Both the position numbers and the translations under genes were made by a program. Below the pieces are notes generated by a model. That model ran no database searches, had not been told where the DNA came from, and saw nothing but the letters and a program-made list of their open reading frames with translations. A stretch of 64,000 nt of DNA from NCBI RefSeq assembly GCF_025950085.1, contig NZ_JAPDDS010000005.1, positions 62,001-126,000 of the forward strand, written 5' to 3'. Source of the DNA: Luteolibacter flavescens. Lineage in GTDB: Bacteria; Verrucomicrobiota; Verrucomicrobiia; Verrucomicrobiales; Akkermansiaceae. Position 1 is the first letter of the stretch, and each line of letters begins with the position of its first letter. Below, one piece after another: positions 7,935-17,921 of this stretch.

Positions 7935-10900
7935 TCACGGCCCGAAGACGAAGCGCGCGAAGAACCGGCCCTCCCCGGCGGGCGGCGTGATGCGGTAGTG
8001 GACGCGATCCACCGCCGGACTCGTGCTCACCCGCGTGCTGCCGAGGTATTGCGCGCCCGCGTCCACCTGCCATGAGGTGAGATTCGTGGAGACCTGCGGC
8101 GCGATGGTGCCGCCCTCCGCGGTGGCGCGGCGGGTGATGCTCATGAGGAAGGTGCCGTCCTGCGATCTCTCGAAGGTCGGCGCCAACGTCTGCTCCGCCA
8201 CCTGGGGATTACCGCCGAGGAAGTATTCGTCACGCGTGGTGAAGCCGTCGCCGTCGAGGTCCTCGTCGTCGGCGTGATTGCCATTCGCTGCCTTCCATGC
8301 GGCGTAGGACTCCGTGTCGGGAAGGCCCGGCGTGCCACCGCCTGCGACTGCGCTCGCGCGCCAGTTCCGGGGATCATTGTGATCCGGTGCGGACGAGGGA
8401 TTGACCAGCACCAGCGAGTAGCCGTCGCCATCCGCCTCCACCGGCCACGGCGCGGTGTCGCTGTAGGTGAAGTCGTGCAGCACGGTGCCATTCGCCGCGA
8501 CGAGGCGGATCTGCTCGCCGGAGTTGCTCAGGTTGTTCGGGAAGGTCCCCGCGATCGGCCTGCCGGTCCCGAATGCCGCATTGAAGGCAGCCGTGTCCTT
8601 CACCACCAGGATGCGCGCGCCCGCGGCCAATTGCGTGCCGCCGGGGAAGGTGAAGGTGAGCCCGGCATTGAAGTTCACGCTGCTCATGTCGAGCGTCGCA
8701 TTCGAGATGTTCGTCAGCTCGATGTACTCGGTGAGCTCGTCGCCGCCCGGCGGATTGTAGTAGATCTCCGAGACGACCAGCGTGGACGAGGTCGGGAGGG
8801 AGACTCCGCCGGTATTCGTGACCACGATGCTGTCGCTGCCGACCACGGCACCGGAGAAGTCCACGGCTTCCAGCGTGATCGCATTCGGCCCCATGGCGAC
8901 GGGCACGGCCACCTCCCACGCGGTCGATGAGGTCCACGTCACGGCCAGCGGCACGGTGGACCCGGCGAGGCGGATGTCGCGGACATTCACCCATCCCGTG
9001 CCCGCGAGCGTCACCGGGCTGAAGGGCGTCGAGAAATTCGCGCCGCCATTCGTGGTGATGTCGAAGCCGATGCTCGGCGTGTCACTCTGGATCGCGCCGA
9101 GGATGTAGTTCGAGCGCGTGTTGATGTACGAGAGGTGACCCGCGAAGTCCTCGCCGGGCAGCAGGCTGCCGAAGTGCGTCGCCCACGGACCGAGGTAGGA
9201 CTGGTTGAAGAACTTCGTGCAGATGTGATGCAGGTGGCCGAGGTAGAGGCGGCGGCGTGCGGGATTTGCCACCAGCTTCTGCAGCTCCGAGCACTCGAAG
9301 ATGTTCCGCGTCGCGTTGAACGCGTAGTCCATGTCGTGCGGGAAGTAGAGCACGCGACCATCCGGGCGGGCGTAGAAGATCCCGTTGTGGTTCGAGTTGT
9401 CGAAGAACGAGTCACCCGCGCCGGTCACGCACGCGTGGGCCAGCGCCTGCAGCCACTGGTTCACGTCGATCACGTCGGACAGCCCGTTCTCGAAGGCACT
9501 GCCGCTCTTCCCGAATTGCTTCGAGGCGGCCATGATGCGGGAGTAGTCGTCCTTGTCCTCGTTGTTCTCGAGGAGGAAATTCCAGCGGTAGTTCTCCTTG
9601 TCGTCGCCCAGGTTGGTGAGGTCGGTGCCGACGACATTGTCGGGCTGGGGCAGCTTGAAGCCGTTGGAGTCCGTGGTAGTGGGGTAGTAGATCAGCTCGT
9701 ATTCCCACGCCGTGCCGTCGCTGCCGTTGTTGAACTGCGAGTCGAGGAAGACGTCGTTGAAGCGGGCCAACTGGAGGATCGCGGAACTGGTGTGCGCGGG
9801 ATTCGGCGCGATCACCTTGCAGAGGTCGTTGTACTCCGCGGGGATGCTGCCCGCGACGGCCATCGTGTGGTCGAAGAGGATCTCCTTGCAGCCCGGCTCC
9901 TGTCCTTCCGAGCGGTCGATGGCGATGGTGCCGTGGATGCCGCGGAAAAGCTGCTGCTTGTTGAAGCCGAGATTGAAGCCGACGCGCTGCGCCTGGGGGC
10001 GGCCGCGCTGGCTGCTCTTCAGCCGCACGCCGACCTCGTAGTAGATCTCTGTCTCATTGTAGATGACCGTGCAGCCGAGGCGCTCGTTGCTCATCAGGTT
10101 GTTCGTCCGGTAGAGCAGCTCCTTGTCCGCGGGGTCCATGACGATGCGGATGTTGTGCAGGCCGTTGGTCGCGGCGAGGCCGTCATTCACCTGGTAGAGC
10201 GCGTGCGATTCCGCGCCGTCCGCAGGGAAATACGAGGTCCGCGCAGGCACCGCGGCATCGGTGGCGGAGACGTGGAAGCGCACCACGCTGGCCGCGGATT
10301 GCCCGGGGATCATGCCATTGTAGGTCGTCCCGTCGCCGACCGGGGTCATCGGCACGGTGGAGAATGCCCCGCCATCGACCGAGTAGTGGAGGGCCAGCGT
10401 GCCGATGCCATCGGGGTCCGCGACAGCCGCCGTGACCGTCACGCTCGCACCGGGTGCAGGCACCGCGGGCGAGTGGATGAATTTCGTGAAGCCGGGGCCG
10501 ACATTCGGCGCGGCGGTCGAGTTCGCCGCGCCGGGCGTGCCTGGGTTTTCCACGCGCGTCAGCTCGGTGGTCTTGGCGCAGCGGTTGAAGTAGAGGCGGG
10601 TATTCAGGCGGTTCGATCCGCCGAGCCACTTGGCGCGGTAGCGGATCTCGTAGGTGCGGCCGTTCACGACCACTTCGCCGTTGGCGAGCGTCGTCTCCAC
10701 GTGATTGTGCATGTGCTCGGTCGGCCCCTTCGCGGAAAGGTGAAGCACCGGATTCCCCGGCTGGTCCGGGTCGTCGATGATCCGGGCGTGGCGGTGATTG
10801 CCGAGGAAGCGCCAGCCATTGGTGCCGGAGCTGAAGTTCCCGTTCGCGATCATCTGCACCGCGGTCGTATCCGGGTTCTCGATGACGGCGATGTCATCGA

Positions 10901-13619
10901 TCAGCACGTCGCCACCGTCCAGCAGGCCGAAGACGAATTCGCGCCACTGGTTGTCCGGTCCCACGCTGCTGGGCGTGGCGGTCATGCGGTAGCTGTAGGT
11001 CTGCCACGTGCGGCGCGAGCTTTCATCGCTGGCGGCCCAGGACTCGGGCAGGGAATTGTCCGCGCGGGGATTGCGGAGCTCCATGGTCGAGCCCTCGCCA
11101 TCGGCGGCACCCGGCCAGCGGCCGCCGTCGAAGTATCGCACCTCGTCCGCGGGATTCCCCACGCTGTCGAGCAGTGTCACGAGTTCGCCGCTGTTGGCCA
11201 GGCTGCCGGACCACGGGCCGAGCACCGTCGTGCCGCCCGGCACGGTGAAGTTCCCCGGGCTCTTCGCGACCACGAGATAGCCGCCTGCGGGCAGCATGGT
11301 ATTCGCCGGGAAGGTGTAGGTGATCCCGCTGCTGAATCGCCATCCGCCGAGATTCACCGGTGTGGTGCCGCGGTTGAAGAGCTCGATCCACTCCTTGTCC
11401 GCGCTCGTCGGGGTCACGCCCGGTGGATTGTAGCAGAGCTCGTTGATGACGATGTTCTGCTGGAAGGAGAAGGCATTCGCCGATCCGGGCGTGGCGGTGG
11501 ACGGGTAGAGCCAGAGGCCCGGCCATGAGCTGTGGCGTCCGCGCGGGACGGCATCCGCGAGCTGCGCATCCACGGGGGCACCGCTCGGCGCGCGCAGGAT
11601 GATCTTGTCACCCGTGCCCGGGCGGAAGCCGAGCTGGACGTGATTGAAATGAAGCACGCCGCCCGCGGGGATGGTGGTGGACGGCAGGTTGTCGATGGCA
11701 TCTTCCGAGCCTGAGACTTCCAGCTTGTAGCCGCTCGCCGAGATCGGCTGCGCGGTCGGATTCCGCACCTCGATGAAGAAGGTCGCGGCACCCGATGCGG
11801 CGATTTCATTCAGCTCCAGCGTGCCCGGCAGGTCCGGGTCCACGGGCGTCTCGATGCCTCGCAGGTTTGCGGTGAAGTAGGCGGTATTGTCCGAGGCTCC
11901 CGTGTGCACGGATACGGCCAGCACGTTCGTGCCGCTGACCAGCGCGCCCGAGGGGACGGTCTGGTAGTCCGTGGTCTCCGGCGAGGCGAGGTCGGCCAGA
12001 GCGGAGGTCCCGTAGTTCGCCGTGCCCGCGGGCATGCCCTTGCGGGAGATCTCCTGGCCATTGAGGTAAAAGACCGCACCATCCGCCACCGTGTGGCCCA
12101 GCTCCAGCACCGTGCGCGCGGGGTCGCCGGTGAAGGTGAAGGATTTCCGGTAGTACGACGTCGAGGAATTCGCCGCGAGGGTCGTGCGCGCGCTGCTGTC
12201 GGGGAAGGCGGTTGTGAGACCATACTTCGCCTCGAGGTAGGCACCTGTGGCCTGAAAGTCGGATTCGCTCAGAGCGTCGCGATAGACTAGCAACTCGGCG
12301 ATATCGCCATTGAAGCCGGTATTCCCGCCACCGGCATGCCGGGCGATCACGATGGGCTGCGGCGTCAGGTTCCCACCGGTATCCGTGGAGGTGGCCTCCA
12401 TCACGCCATCCACCCAGATCTCGAAGCGGCTCGCCGCGGGATTCCGCCGCACCGCCACGATCTGGAATTGGGTGGTCGAGATCGGCGTCGTGGAGATCGG
12501 GCCGCCGATGCCGGTATTGTCGTCGTAGCGCTTCTGGAAGCCATACCGGCCATTCACCGCCTTCAGCGAGGCGAGCGGGATCTCCGACGTCGTCGTCATG
12601 CGGTCGAAGAGGAAGGCCCCGGCGCCGTCTGACATGCCGCCGCTCACGGGCGTCGCATTCGCACGGCAGACGATGAAGTAAACGAAGCCCGAGGTGGGCG
12701 CGATGCCCGGCGAGATCGAGGTGCGGAAATCGTCGTTCCCATCGAAGTCGATCGCCGGTTCACCGCTCGGCGTGGCATTCACCTCGAAGGCGGGATTGCT
12801 GCTCGCGGTGCCGTCCTGCGCCACCCCGTCGCCGGTGGCCGTGTCGTGCCACGTCGTGACGGTCTGGCCATTCGTGTAGCCCGTCACCGCCCCGGCGCGG
12901 TAGCGCTGGACGAGATCCGCAGTGACCCCGAGCACCGGCCCGGTGCCTGCGGTGGCAAAGGGGGCTTGGCCTTGCGACCAGGAGTTGTCGTTGAAATTGG
13001 TATTCACCCAGGTGCCCGCCGGACCGGAGGTCGCGTCGCGATAGCGCCACGTCGTGTTCCCGTCGGTGAGGGAGTGGATGATCGGTTGGTCGGGCGAGCG
13101 GAAATTCAGCGCGCCCGGTGTGCCAGCGGAGAAGCGCCAGTTCGCGGGATCTTCCGAGCTGGTGCCCGCGCGGCGTTTCGCGAGCGTCGCGCCTGCGCCG
13201 TCCGGAGCCACCGGCCATGGCGCGACATCGGCGTAGTCGATGCGATCCATCAGGCGGCGGGTCGGGCTCAGCAGGTCGATGGTCTCGCCGCTGTTCGAGA
13301 GGTTCCCGGCGAAGGGCCCCAGCACGCCGGGGACGCCGGCGAGCGATGCATGGCCCGGTGTCTTCGCGACCACCCGGTAGCCGCCGCCGGGGATGATGGT
13401 GCCGGGGGGGAAGACGTAGTCGATGCCATCCGACAGCGACCAGCCGGAGAGGTCGATGTTCACCGCCATCTGGTTGTGCAACTCCACCCACTCTGCGTCC
13501 TGTCCGGAGGCCGGGTTGTAGTTCAGCTCGCTGAAGGTGACCACCGCGTCGGGCGTGTCAGCGAGGAGGGGAGTGGCGGCAAAGATGCCGAGCAGAGGGA
13601 GCCATTTCGAAGGTGACAT
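7935..13619 (-). CDS. Giant secreted protein: four lamin-tail domains, LamG-like domain, CotH kinase-like domain
   Basis: 1894 residues with a signal peptide (cleavage near residue 20, ADT). Domains in order: lamin-tail (LTD) ~24-150 (ELNYNPASGQDAEWVELHN), LamG/concanavalin-like ~230-465, a beta-sandwich ~480-590, LTD-like ~598-715, LTD ~722-850, a carbohydrate-binding-like sandwich ~870-1030, an Ig-like segment ~1045-1145, a CotH-like protein-kinase domain ~1150-1510 with the acidic motif FPHDMDYAF at ~1426, LTD ~1608-1745, then a calcium-loop-like DEDLDGDGFTTRDEYF at ~1785-1800 and a C-terminal beta domain shared by many Verrucomicrobia surface proteins. CotH proteins phosphorylate spore-coat or secreted proteins. 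No exosortase tail is visible. It is probably monocistronic, with a terminator just upstream on the same strand. Confidence 0.85.
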   Translation of the reverse strand: MSPSKWLPLLGIFAATPLLADTPDAVVTFSELNYNPASGQDAEWVELHNQMAVNIDLSGWSLSDGIDYVFPPGTIIPGGGYRVVAKTPGHASLAGVPGVLGPFAGNLSNSGETIDLLSPTRRLMDRIDYADVAPWPVAPDGAGATLAKRRAGTSSEDPANWRFSAGTPGALNFRSPDQPIIHSLTDGNTTWRYRDATSGPAGTWVNTNFNDNSWSQGQAPFATAGTGPVLGVTADLVQRYRAGAVTGYTNGQTVTTWHDTATGDGVAQDGTASSNPAFEVNATPSGEPAIDFDGNDDFRTSISPGIAPTSGFVYFIVCRANATPVSGGMSDGAGAFLFDRMTTTSEIPLASLKAVNGRYGFQKRYDDNTGIGGPISTTPISTTQFQIVAVRRNPAASRFEIWVDGVMEATSTDTGGNLTPQPIVIARHAGGGNTGFNGDIAELLVYRDALSESDFQATGAYLEAKYGLTTAFPDSSARTTLAANSSTSYYRKSFTFTGDPARTVLELGHTVADGAVFYLNGQEISRKGMPAGTANYGTSALADLASPETTDYQTVPSGALVSGTNVLAVSVHTGASDNTAYFTANLRGIETPVDPDLPGTLELNEIAASGAATFFIEVRNPTAQPISASGYKLEVSGSEDAIDNLPSTTIPAGGVLHFNHVQLGFRPGTGDKIILRAPSGAPVDAQLADAVPRGRHSSWPGLWLYPSTATPGSANAFSFQQNIVINELCYNPPGVTPTSADKEWIELFNRGTTPVNLGGWRFSSGITYTFPANTMLPAGGYLVVAKSPGNFTVPGGTTVLGPWSGSLANSGELVTLLDSVGNPADEVRYFDGGRWPGAADGEGSTMELRNPRADNSLPESWAASDESSRRTWQTYSYRMTATPSSVGPDNQWREFVFGLLDGGDVLIDDIAVIENPDTTAVQMIANGNFSSGTNGWRFLGNHRHARIIDDPDQPGNPVLHLSAKGPTEHMHNHVETTLANGEVVVNGRTYEIRYRAKWLGGSNRLNTRLYFNRCAKTTELTRVENPGTPGAANSTAAPNVGPGFTKFIHSPAVPAPGASVTVTAAVADPDGIGTLALHYSVDGGAFSTVPMTPVGDGTTYNGMIPGQSAASVVRFHVSATDAAVPARTSYFPADGAESHALYQVNDGLAATNGLHNIRIVMDPADKELLYRTNNLMSNERLGCTVIYNETEIYYEVGVRLKSSQRGRPQAQRVGFNLGFNKQQLFRGIHGTIAIDRSEGQEPGCKEILFDHTMAVAGSIPAEYNDLCKVIAPNPAHTSSAILQLARFNDVFLDSQFNNGSDGTAWEYELIYYPTTTDSNGFKLPQPDNVVGTDLTNLGDDKENYRWNFLLENNEDKDDYSRIMAASKQFGKSGSAFENGLSDVIDVNQWLQALAHACVTGAGDSFFDNSNHNGIFYARPDGRVLYFPHDMDYAFNATRNIFECSELQKLVANPARRRLYLGHLHHICTKFFNQSYLGPWATHFGSLLPGEDFAGHLSYINTRSNYILGAIQSDTPSIGFDITTNGGANFSTPFSPVTLAGTGWVNVRDIRLAGSTVPLAVTWTSSTAWEVAVPVAMGPNAITLEAVDFSGAVVGSDSIVVTNTGGVSLPTSSTLVVSEIYYNPPGGDELTEYIELTNISNATLDMSSVNFNAGLTFTFPGGTQLAAGARILVVKDTAAFNAAFGTGRPIAGTFPNNLSNSGEQIRLVAANGTVLHDFTYSDTAPWPVEADGDGYSLVLVNPSSAPDHNDPRNWRASAVAGGGTPGLPDTESYAAWKAANGNHADDEDLDGDGFTTRDEYFLGGNPQVAEQTLAPTFERSQDGTFLMSITRRATAEGGTIAPQVSTNLTSWQVDAGAQYLGSTRVSTSPAVDRVHYRITPPAGEGRFFARFVFGP

Positions 13620-13684
13620 CGGGGAAAATCGGAAAGGACTGAGGGAGAAAAGATGAACGGGCGGGGAGAGATGGTGCTTTCTAT

Positions 13685-13723
13685 AAAAAAGGACTCCGCG
13701 GACCAGTGAAGGTCCGCGGAGTC
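13685..13723 (-). terminator. Rho-independent terminator downstream of the 1109-residue surface protein gene
   Basis: A perfect 13-bp stem (13692-13704 with 13711-13723) closes a 6-nt loop (AGTGAA). On the minus strand it is followed by a run of six T (13690-13685). It lies 28 bp past the stop codon at 13751 and separates the two giant surface-protein genes. Confidence 0.9.
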
Positions 13724-13750
13724 ATGTAGGTCTTCAGGAGACGGGTCCGG

Positions 13751-16700
13751 TCATTCCGTGTAGGAGATGCGGTAGAAGGCCCGCACTGCCGGTGGATCCT
13801 CGTCCAGCACGGTCACGACGCCCGATGCCGGGGCCACTTCCGTGTCCACCGTGATCCAGCTATCGGCCAGCAGCGTGGTCGAGCGTTGCAGGATGTAGGT
13901 GGCACCGGGAGTGCCGGTGAAGGTGCCGGTGACGCTTCCGCCGGTCAGGTCCACTGCCAGGGTCATCTGGCCGGGAGCTCCGCTTGCGGCGGCGGTCACG
14001 TTGATGAGCACGCTGCCGACCGAGGAGATACCGCCCCATCCGTCATTCACCGTGTAGGTGAAGCCGTCCAGGCCGGTGAAGCCGGGTGCCGGGGTGTAGT
14101 AGAGGTAGCCCCCGTCGCGGGTGACCGTGCCGCCGTTGAAGCTGGTGGCGCCGAAGGTCTCCAGCTCCAGCGTGTCATTGTCGGCATCGGTATCGTTGGC
14201 GAGCATCTGCGCGTTGATGTCGATCTCGAGCTGTGTGCCCACCGTGGTGCTGAGGCTGTCATCGACCACCACCGGGATGGCATTGGTGACCGCGACGGTC
14301 GCCACGTTGCTATCGACGGAGGACACGCTGTTCGTCACGCGCACCTTGTAGTCCGCGCCGTCCGATATGTCGGAGATAATCACGTCCAGGGTGGGCTGGT
14401 CCGCGCCGGGGATCGGGGTAGTCCCACGATACCACTGGTAAGTCAGCGGGGCCGAGCCGGTGGCTCCTGCAACCAGCGTGATGTTGCCGTTGTGCACGCC
14501 CGGTCCACCCTGCGGCTGCAGCGTGATGTGCGGCGGGGTGCCCGCGGGGATGATGCCGGCGGCACGGAAGTCCACGACATGCAGGCCGGTGTAGCCCTGC
14601 TGCGCATCCGCATTGTTGACCACGAAGTCAATGGTGTTGACTCCAGCGATCAATCCTGGGGCGTTGGTTGTGTTGATCGTGAAGGGAAGCAACTCACCGA
14701 AGGTGTTTCCGGTGTGGGTCAGGCCGGTTGCCACGGTGTTCACGCGGATCGCGACCCCGTTGTTGTCGGATGCCCAGCGTCCCGTGATCTGCACCGTTGA
14801 GATGTCGTAGCCCGTCAGGTCGACGGTCGTGCGGTAGACATAGGTGCCGGGGCCTTCGCCTGCATCTGCATTCAAGCCGGCTGCGCCACCGGTGAAAGCA
14901 CGCGGTCCGATCCAAGTGGAGGTGCCGGTGTGCGGCACCCATGGCGGGGTCGGGATCGGATTCTGAACGAAGGCCATGGTGCTCCCGATATTGTCGGGAT
15001 TCGCGAGCAGGGTGTAGTGGGTATCGACGGTGCCCTGGGCTAGGGCAACACCGAGATTGTCGACACCGGTGTTGAAGAGGCCAGGTGCGCGTTGCAGGAC
15101 GGTGATCACGGCCGGGTTGCTCGTCGTGGAGGAGACGCTGTTCGTCGACACCAGCGTGTAGCTGCCGGCATCCGCGAGCTGGATGTCTACAAGCTCGAGC
15201 TCAGGTTGGTCAGCACCCGGGATGTCCACGTTGTTGCGCTTCCACTGGTAGGTCAGCGTGGAGCTGCCGTTCGCGGCCCCGCGCAGGATGAAGCTGCCGC
15301 CCTCGCTGATGGTAGTGCCGAGCGGCTGGAGCGTGAAGCTGGGAGCCACTCCGACCATCGCATCCACCTCGCGGTTCGAGGAGGCATAGACGTGGATCGT
15401 CTTGTTCCCGTCGGTGGCGTAGTCGATACCGAAGTCCTTGATCTTCGCCGTGCCACTGGCATCCGCCGTGTAGACGCAGTCGAAGCGCGCCCCGCGGTTG
15501 TCGCCATACTGGTCCTGATTGAGAATCTGTGCGTTCTCGCCCGGAGCGCCATACATCGCTCCCTGGCGGACGCCGGTTTCCCAGCCGACGGTGTAGAGGG
15601 AGAAGACATACTGCTTCCCTGGGGTCAATCCGCTCAGGCTGAAGGTGCTAGGGGCACCGCCATGAATGAAGTCCTTAGCGATGGTGGCCGAGTAGCCAGT
15701 GATGGTGTTTGCGTCATTCGTGTAGACACCCGGCATGCCTGTGACGGCGCAGTTCGTACCGGAGGGATTCTGCCCTCCGATGCCCACGAAGTTCACGCCG
15801 TTGATGTTCTGGCTGACCGTGGAGGCGTAGCTCTGGGCGTGGGTGTAGACGTGGTTCGGGCTGGCGCCGGAGTCCGCGTCGTTGTTCCACTCATGGATGG
15901 TCCAGTTGACGGCCGGCGGCCTTGCCGTGGCCTCGCGGTTGCAGAAGGCGCTGACGTGGAAGTCGAGGCTCTGCGACAGCGCGGGGAAGGAGACCGTGAC
16001 CGGGGTGCCGGTCGCATCCGTCGTATAGGTGTACTTCACCTTCAGGCCCTTGTTCTGGCCGTATTGGTTCAGGTTGACGCTGTAGGGCGTCCCTCCGAGG
16101 CTGCTGTTGAAGGTGACCGTGCGGTGCGGGGTCGAGCCCGTCGCCGAGTCCCAGGCGACACCATAGACGGTGAAGACGTACTGGGTATTCGGCTTCAGGT
16201 TTTCCAGCGTCAGCGACGGCAGCGCGCCGTAGCGGAAGGGCGTGGCAAGTGCTGCGCTGTCCCCGGTGATCTGGACGACTCCGGCCCCGAACTGTGCGGT
16301 GGAATTCAGCCCGTTCCACGTGAAGAGACCCGGCAGGGTGCCCTGGCGACCGAAGAACTGCACGCCATTGACGGTGGTGTTCGTCGTGTTGCCCAGCTTG
16401 AAGGCGTGGGTGTAGATGAAGCTGGAGTCGATCCCCGAGTCCGCGTCGCCCGTCCATGCCGAGTGGCTCCAGGCATTGCTCGAGGGCACCACGCTCACAT
16501 TGTCGAGGAGCAGCGTGTGGTCGCCCGAGGTGCGCGCGTTCTCAAAGGTGAGCTCGTGGCTCGTGCCGGTGGCCGTGAATTCGAAGGCCGCGGTCCGGTA
16601 GGGAGTGGCGTCCACCGCCGTCGCGACGCGCGACACTTCCGCGATGACCGGATCACCCGTGCCGTCCGACGACATCCGGAGGTATGGCAGGTTGATCGGG

Positions 16701-17080
16701 GTGTTCGAGCGGGCGTTCACGCGGACGGTGACGGTGTACTTCGTCCCGATGGTCAGGCCGGTCACCGTGGTCTTCAGCGTGGACGTGGTCGTGCCGCCGG
16801 ACTGTAGGAAGCCGACATTCACGCCGCCGGGAATCGCGCCGTTGTTCGCAAAGGGCGAGCTGGTCGCGGGGTTCTGGCCCACGCGGTCGGCGGGAGAGCC
16901 CGTCCAACCGGTGATGGGGCCGTTGGCCGCTCCGCTGATGTAGCCTGGGAACGTGCTGAAATTGTTGGACTCGAAACCCGGGTTGGTGAGCGTCTGCGCC
17001 ACCACCGGGTTTGGGGAGAGCAGGAGCACCGAGGCGAGACTACTCGCCAGTGCCCCCGTGTAGCTGAGGGTTGGTTTCAT
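13751..17080 (-). CDS. Large secreted multidomain protein with Ig-like domains and a tandem duplicated module
   Basis: 1109 residues. Signal peptide to about residue 28 (VVAQT). Next is a CBM-like sandwich ~30-198 (LTNPGFESNNF, ending LLLDNVSVVPS). Two related ~180-residue modules follow at ~202-385 and ~392-572, both opening with W..H.W..DADSG and a YTHA motif and both closing with a YVF.LY.V.W core and a basic NRE tail. Then come an Ig-like domain ~577-662, a sandwich ~667-845, a second Ig-like domain ~848-932, a cadherin-like VCBS-type repeat ~935-1030 (NDTDADNDT), and the C-terminal beta domain ending FYRISYTE that is common at the ends of Verrucomicrobia exported proteins. No enzyme motif was seen; it is a probable adhesin or glycan-binding surface protein. 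A strong terminator follows. Confidence 0.8.
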   Translation of the reverse strand: MKPTLSYTGALASSLASVLLLSPNPVVAQTLTNPGFESNNFSTFPGYISGAANGPITGWTGSPADRVGQNPATSSPFANNGAIPGGVNVGFLQSGGTTTSTLKTTVTGLTIGTKYTVTVRVNARSNTPINLPYLRMSSDGTGDPVIAEVSRVATAVDATPYRTAAFEFTATGTSHELTFENARTSGDHTLLLDNVSVVPSSNAWSHSAWTGDADSGIDSSFIYTHAFKLGNTTNTTVNGVQFFGRQGTLPGLFTWNGLNSTAQFGAGVVQITGDSAALATPFRYGALPSLTLENLKPNTQYVFTVYGVAWDSATGSTPHRTVTFNSSLGGTPYSVNLNQYGQNKGLKVKYTYTTDATGTPVTVSFPALSQSLDFHVSAFCNREATARPPAVNWTIHEWNNDADSGASPNHVYTHAQSYASTVSQNINGVNFVGIGGQNPSGTNCAVTGMPGVYTNDANTITGYSATIAKDFIHGGAPSTFSLSGLTPGKQYVFSLYTVGWETGVRQGAMYGAPGENAQILNQDQYGDNRGARFDCVYTADASGTAKIKDFGIDYATDGNKTIHVYASSNREVDAMVGVAPSFTLQPLGTTISEGGSFILRGAANGSSTLTYQWKRNNVDIPGADQPELELVDIQLADAGSYTLVSTNSVSSTTSNPAVITVLQRAPGLFNTGVDNLGVALAQGTVDTHYTLLANPDNIGSTMAFVQNPIPTPPWVPHTGTSTWIGPRAFTGGAAGLNADAGEGPGTYVYRTTVDLTGYDISTVQITGRWASDNNGVAIRVNTVATGLTHTGNTFGELLPFTINTTNAPGLIAGVNTIDFVVNNADAQQGYTGLHVVDFRAAGIIPAGTPPHITLQPQGGPGVHNGNITLVAGATGSAPLTYQWYRGTTPIPGADQPTLDVIISDISDGADYKVRVTNSVSSVDSNVATVAVTNAIPVVVDDSLSTTVGTQLEIDINAQMLANDTDADNDTLELETFGATSFNGGTVTRDGGYLYYTPAPGFTGLDGFTYTVNDGWGGISSVGSVLINVTAAASGAPGQMTLAVDLTGGSVTGTFTGTPGATYILQRSTTLLADSWITVDTEVAPASGVVTVLDEDPPAVRAFYRISYTE

Positions 17081-17341
17081 GGGTAACTGGGTTCTTCATC
17101 CTGTAGTCCGGCCAAACAAGGAGACCGGCACCGATGAACCCCGCTTTTAGCCTGAGTCCCGTGGGAGGCGACGGAATTGGATTCCCAATCCGTGCCAAAA
17201 TGCGCGCATTTGTTAGAACAGGGCGGCTTCCCTTGTAGGCCGGGACTTCGCCATGCGTGCATGTGCGTGGGGATCGGCGAGGCGCTGTATCGCTTTGGCG
17301 TCAAGCGCGTCCTGTGGCTGTGGGGAATCCCGGAAGCAAAG

Positions 17342-17354
17342 TATGATCCTCACA
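17342..17354 (+). promoter_or_regulatory. Candidate -10 box next to a possible leaderless start
   Basis: TATGAT at 17342-17347 resembles a sigma-70 -10 hexamer, and an in-frame ATG follows at 17354, seven bases after the box, with no Shine-Dalgarno sequence between. No good -35 hexamer is seen 16-19 bp upstream. If used, the DUF4240 protein would start at 17354 on a leaderless mRNA. Confidence 0.3.
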
Positions 17355-17401
17355 TGTTTTCGCTTTCCGCCGCCGTCTCATCTGCTTTCGTCGCGGCCCG
17401 C

Positions 17402-17890
17402 ATGGACAAGAACGCTTTCTGGAAACTGCTCGACGGCCTCGACGCCGAGGATGCCGCCGCTGAACTCGCCGCCCGTCTCGAAGACCTCGAACCGGCGGAG
17501 ATCGCGGAATTCCAGCGCCACTTCGACGAAGCCCACGAAGCCGCCTACATCTGGTCGCTGTGGGGTGCCGCCTACCTCATGGAGGGTGGCTGCTCGGACG
17601 ATGGCTTCATGGACTTCCGCTACGGCCTGATCTCCCGCGGACAGAAAGTCTACGAGGCCGCGCTGGCCGATCCCGACACGCTCGCCGACCTGGTGGGCGA
17701 TGACGACTTCATCTCGAACGAGGAATTCGGCTACGTCGCGGGGCAGGTGTACCAGTCGATCACCGACGAGGAGATCCCACGCTCCGACAACCCGCCGGCC
17801 CTGGAGCCGACGGGTGAAGAGTGGGACTTCGAGGATATGGACCTCAATGCCGAGAAGCTGCCGAAGCTGACGGCGAAGTTCGGCGATTGA
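17402..17890 (+). CDS. DUF4240 domain protein
   Basis: 162 residues from the ATG at 17402. The N-terminal MDKNAFWKLLDGL and the EFQRHFDEAHEAAYIWSLWGAAYLMEGG and SDDGFMDFRYGLISRG stretches match the DUF4240 pattern of small acidic cytosolic proteins of unknown function. An alternative in-frame ATG at 17354 would add 16 residues and sits 7 bases after a TATGAT box; the family start favours 17402 but transcription evidence is needed. The gene is isolated: about 320 bp separate it from the divergent surface-protein gene (17081-17401, where I see no other gene), and the DUF1501 gene is convergent downstream. Confidence 0.8.
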   Translation: MDKNAFWKLLDGLDAEDAAAELAARLEDLEPAEIAEFQRHFDEAHEAAYIWSLWGAAYLMEGGCSDDGFMDFRYGLISRGQKVYEAALADPDTLADLVGDDDFISNEEFGYVAGQVYQSITDEEIPRSDNPPALEPTGEEWDFEDMDLNAEKLPKLTAKFGD

Positions 17891-17921
17891 GGCCCGGAAC
17901 CGGGTGGCCCGCGGGGCGGCC

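Noticed and set aside
9135-11528. 797-codon open frame opposite the giant LTD/CotH gene
   Set aside because: Antisense shadow; composition (Arg/Val/His-rich) and lack of motifs do not look like protein.
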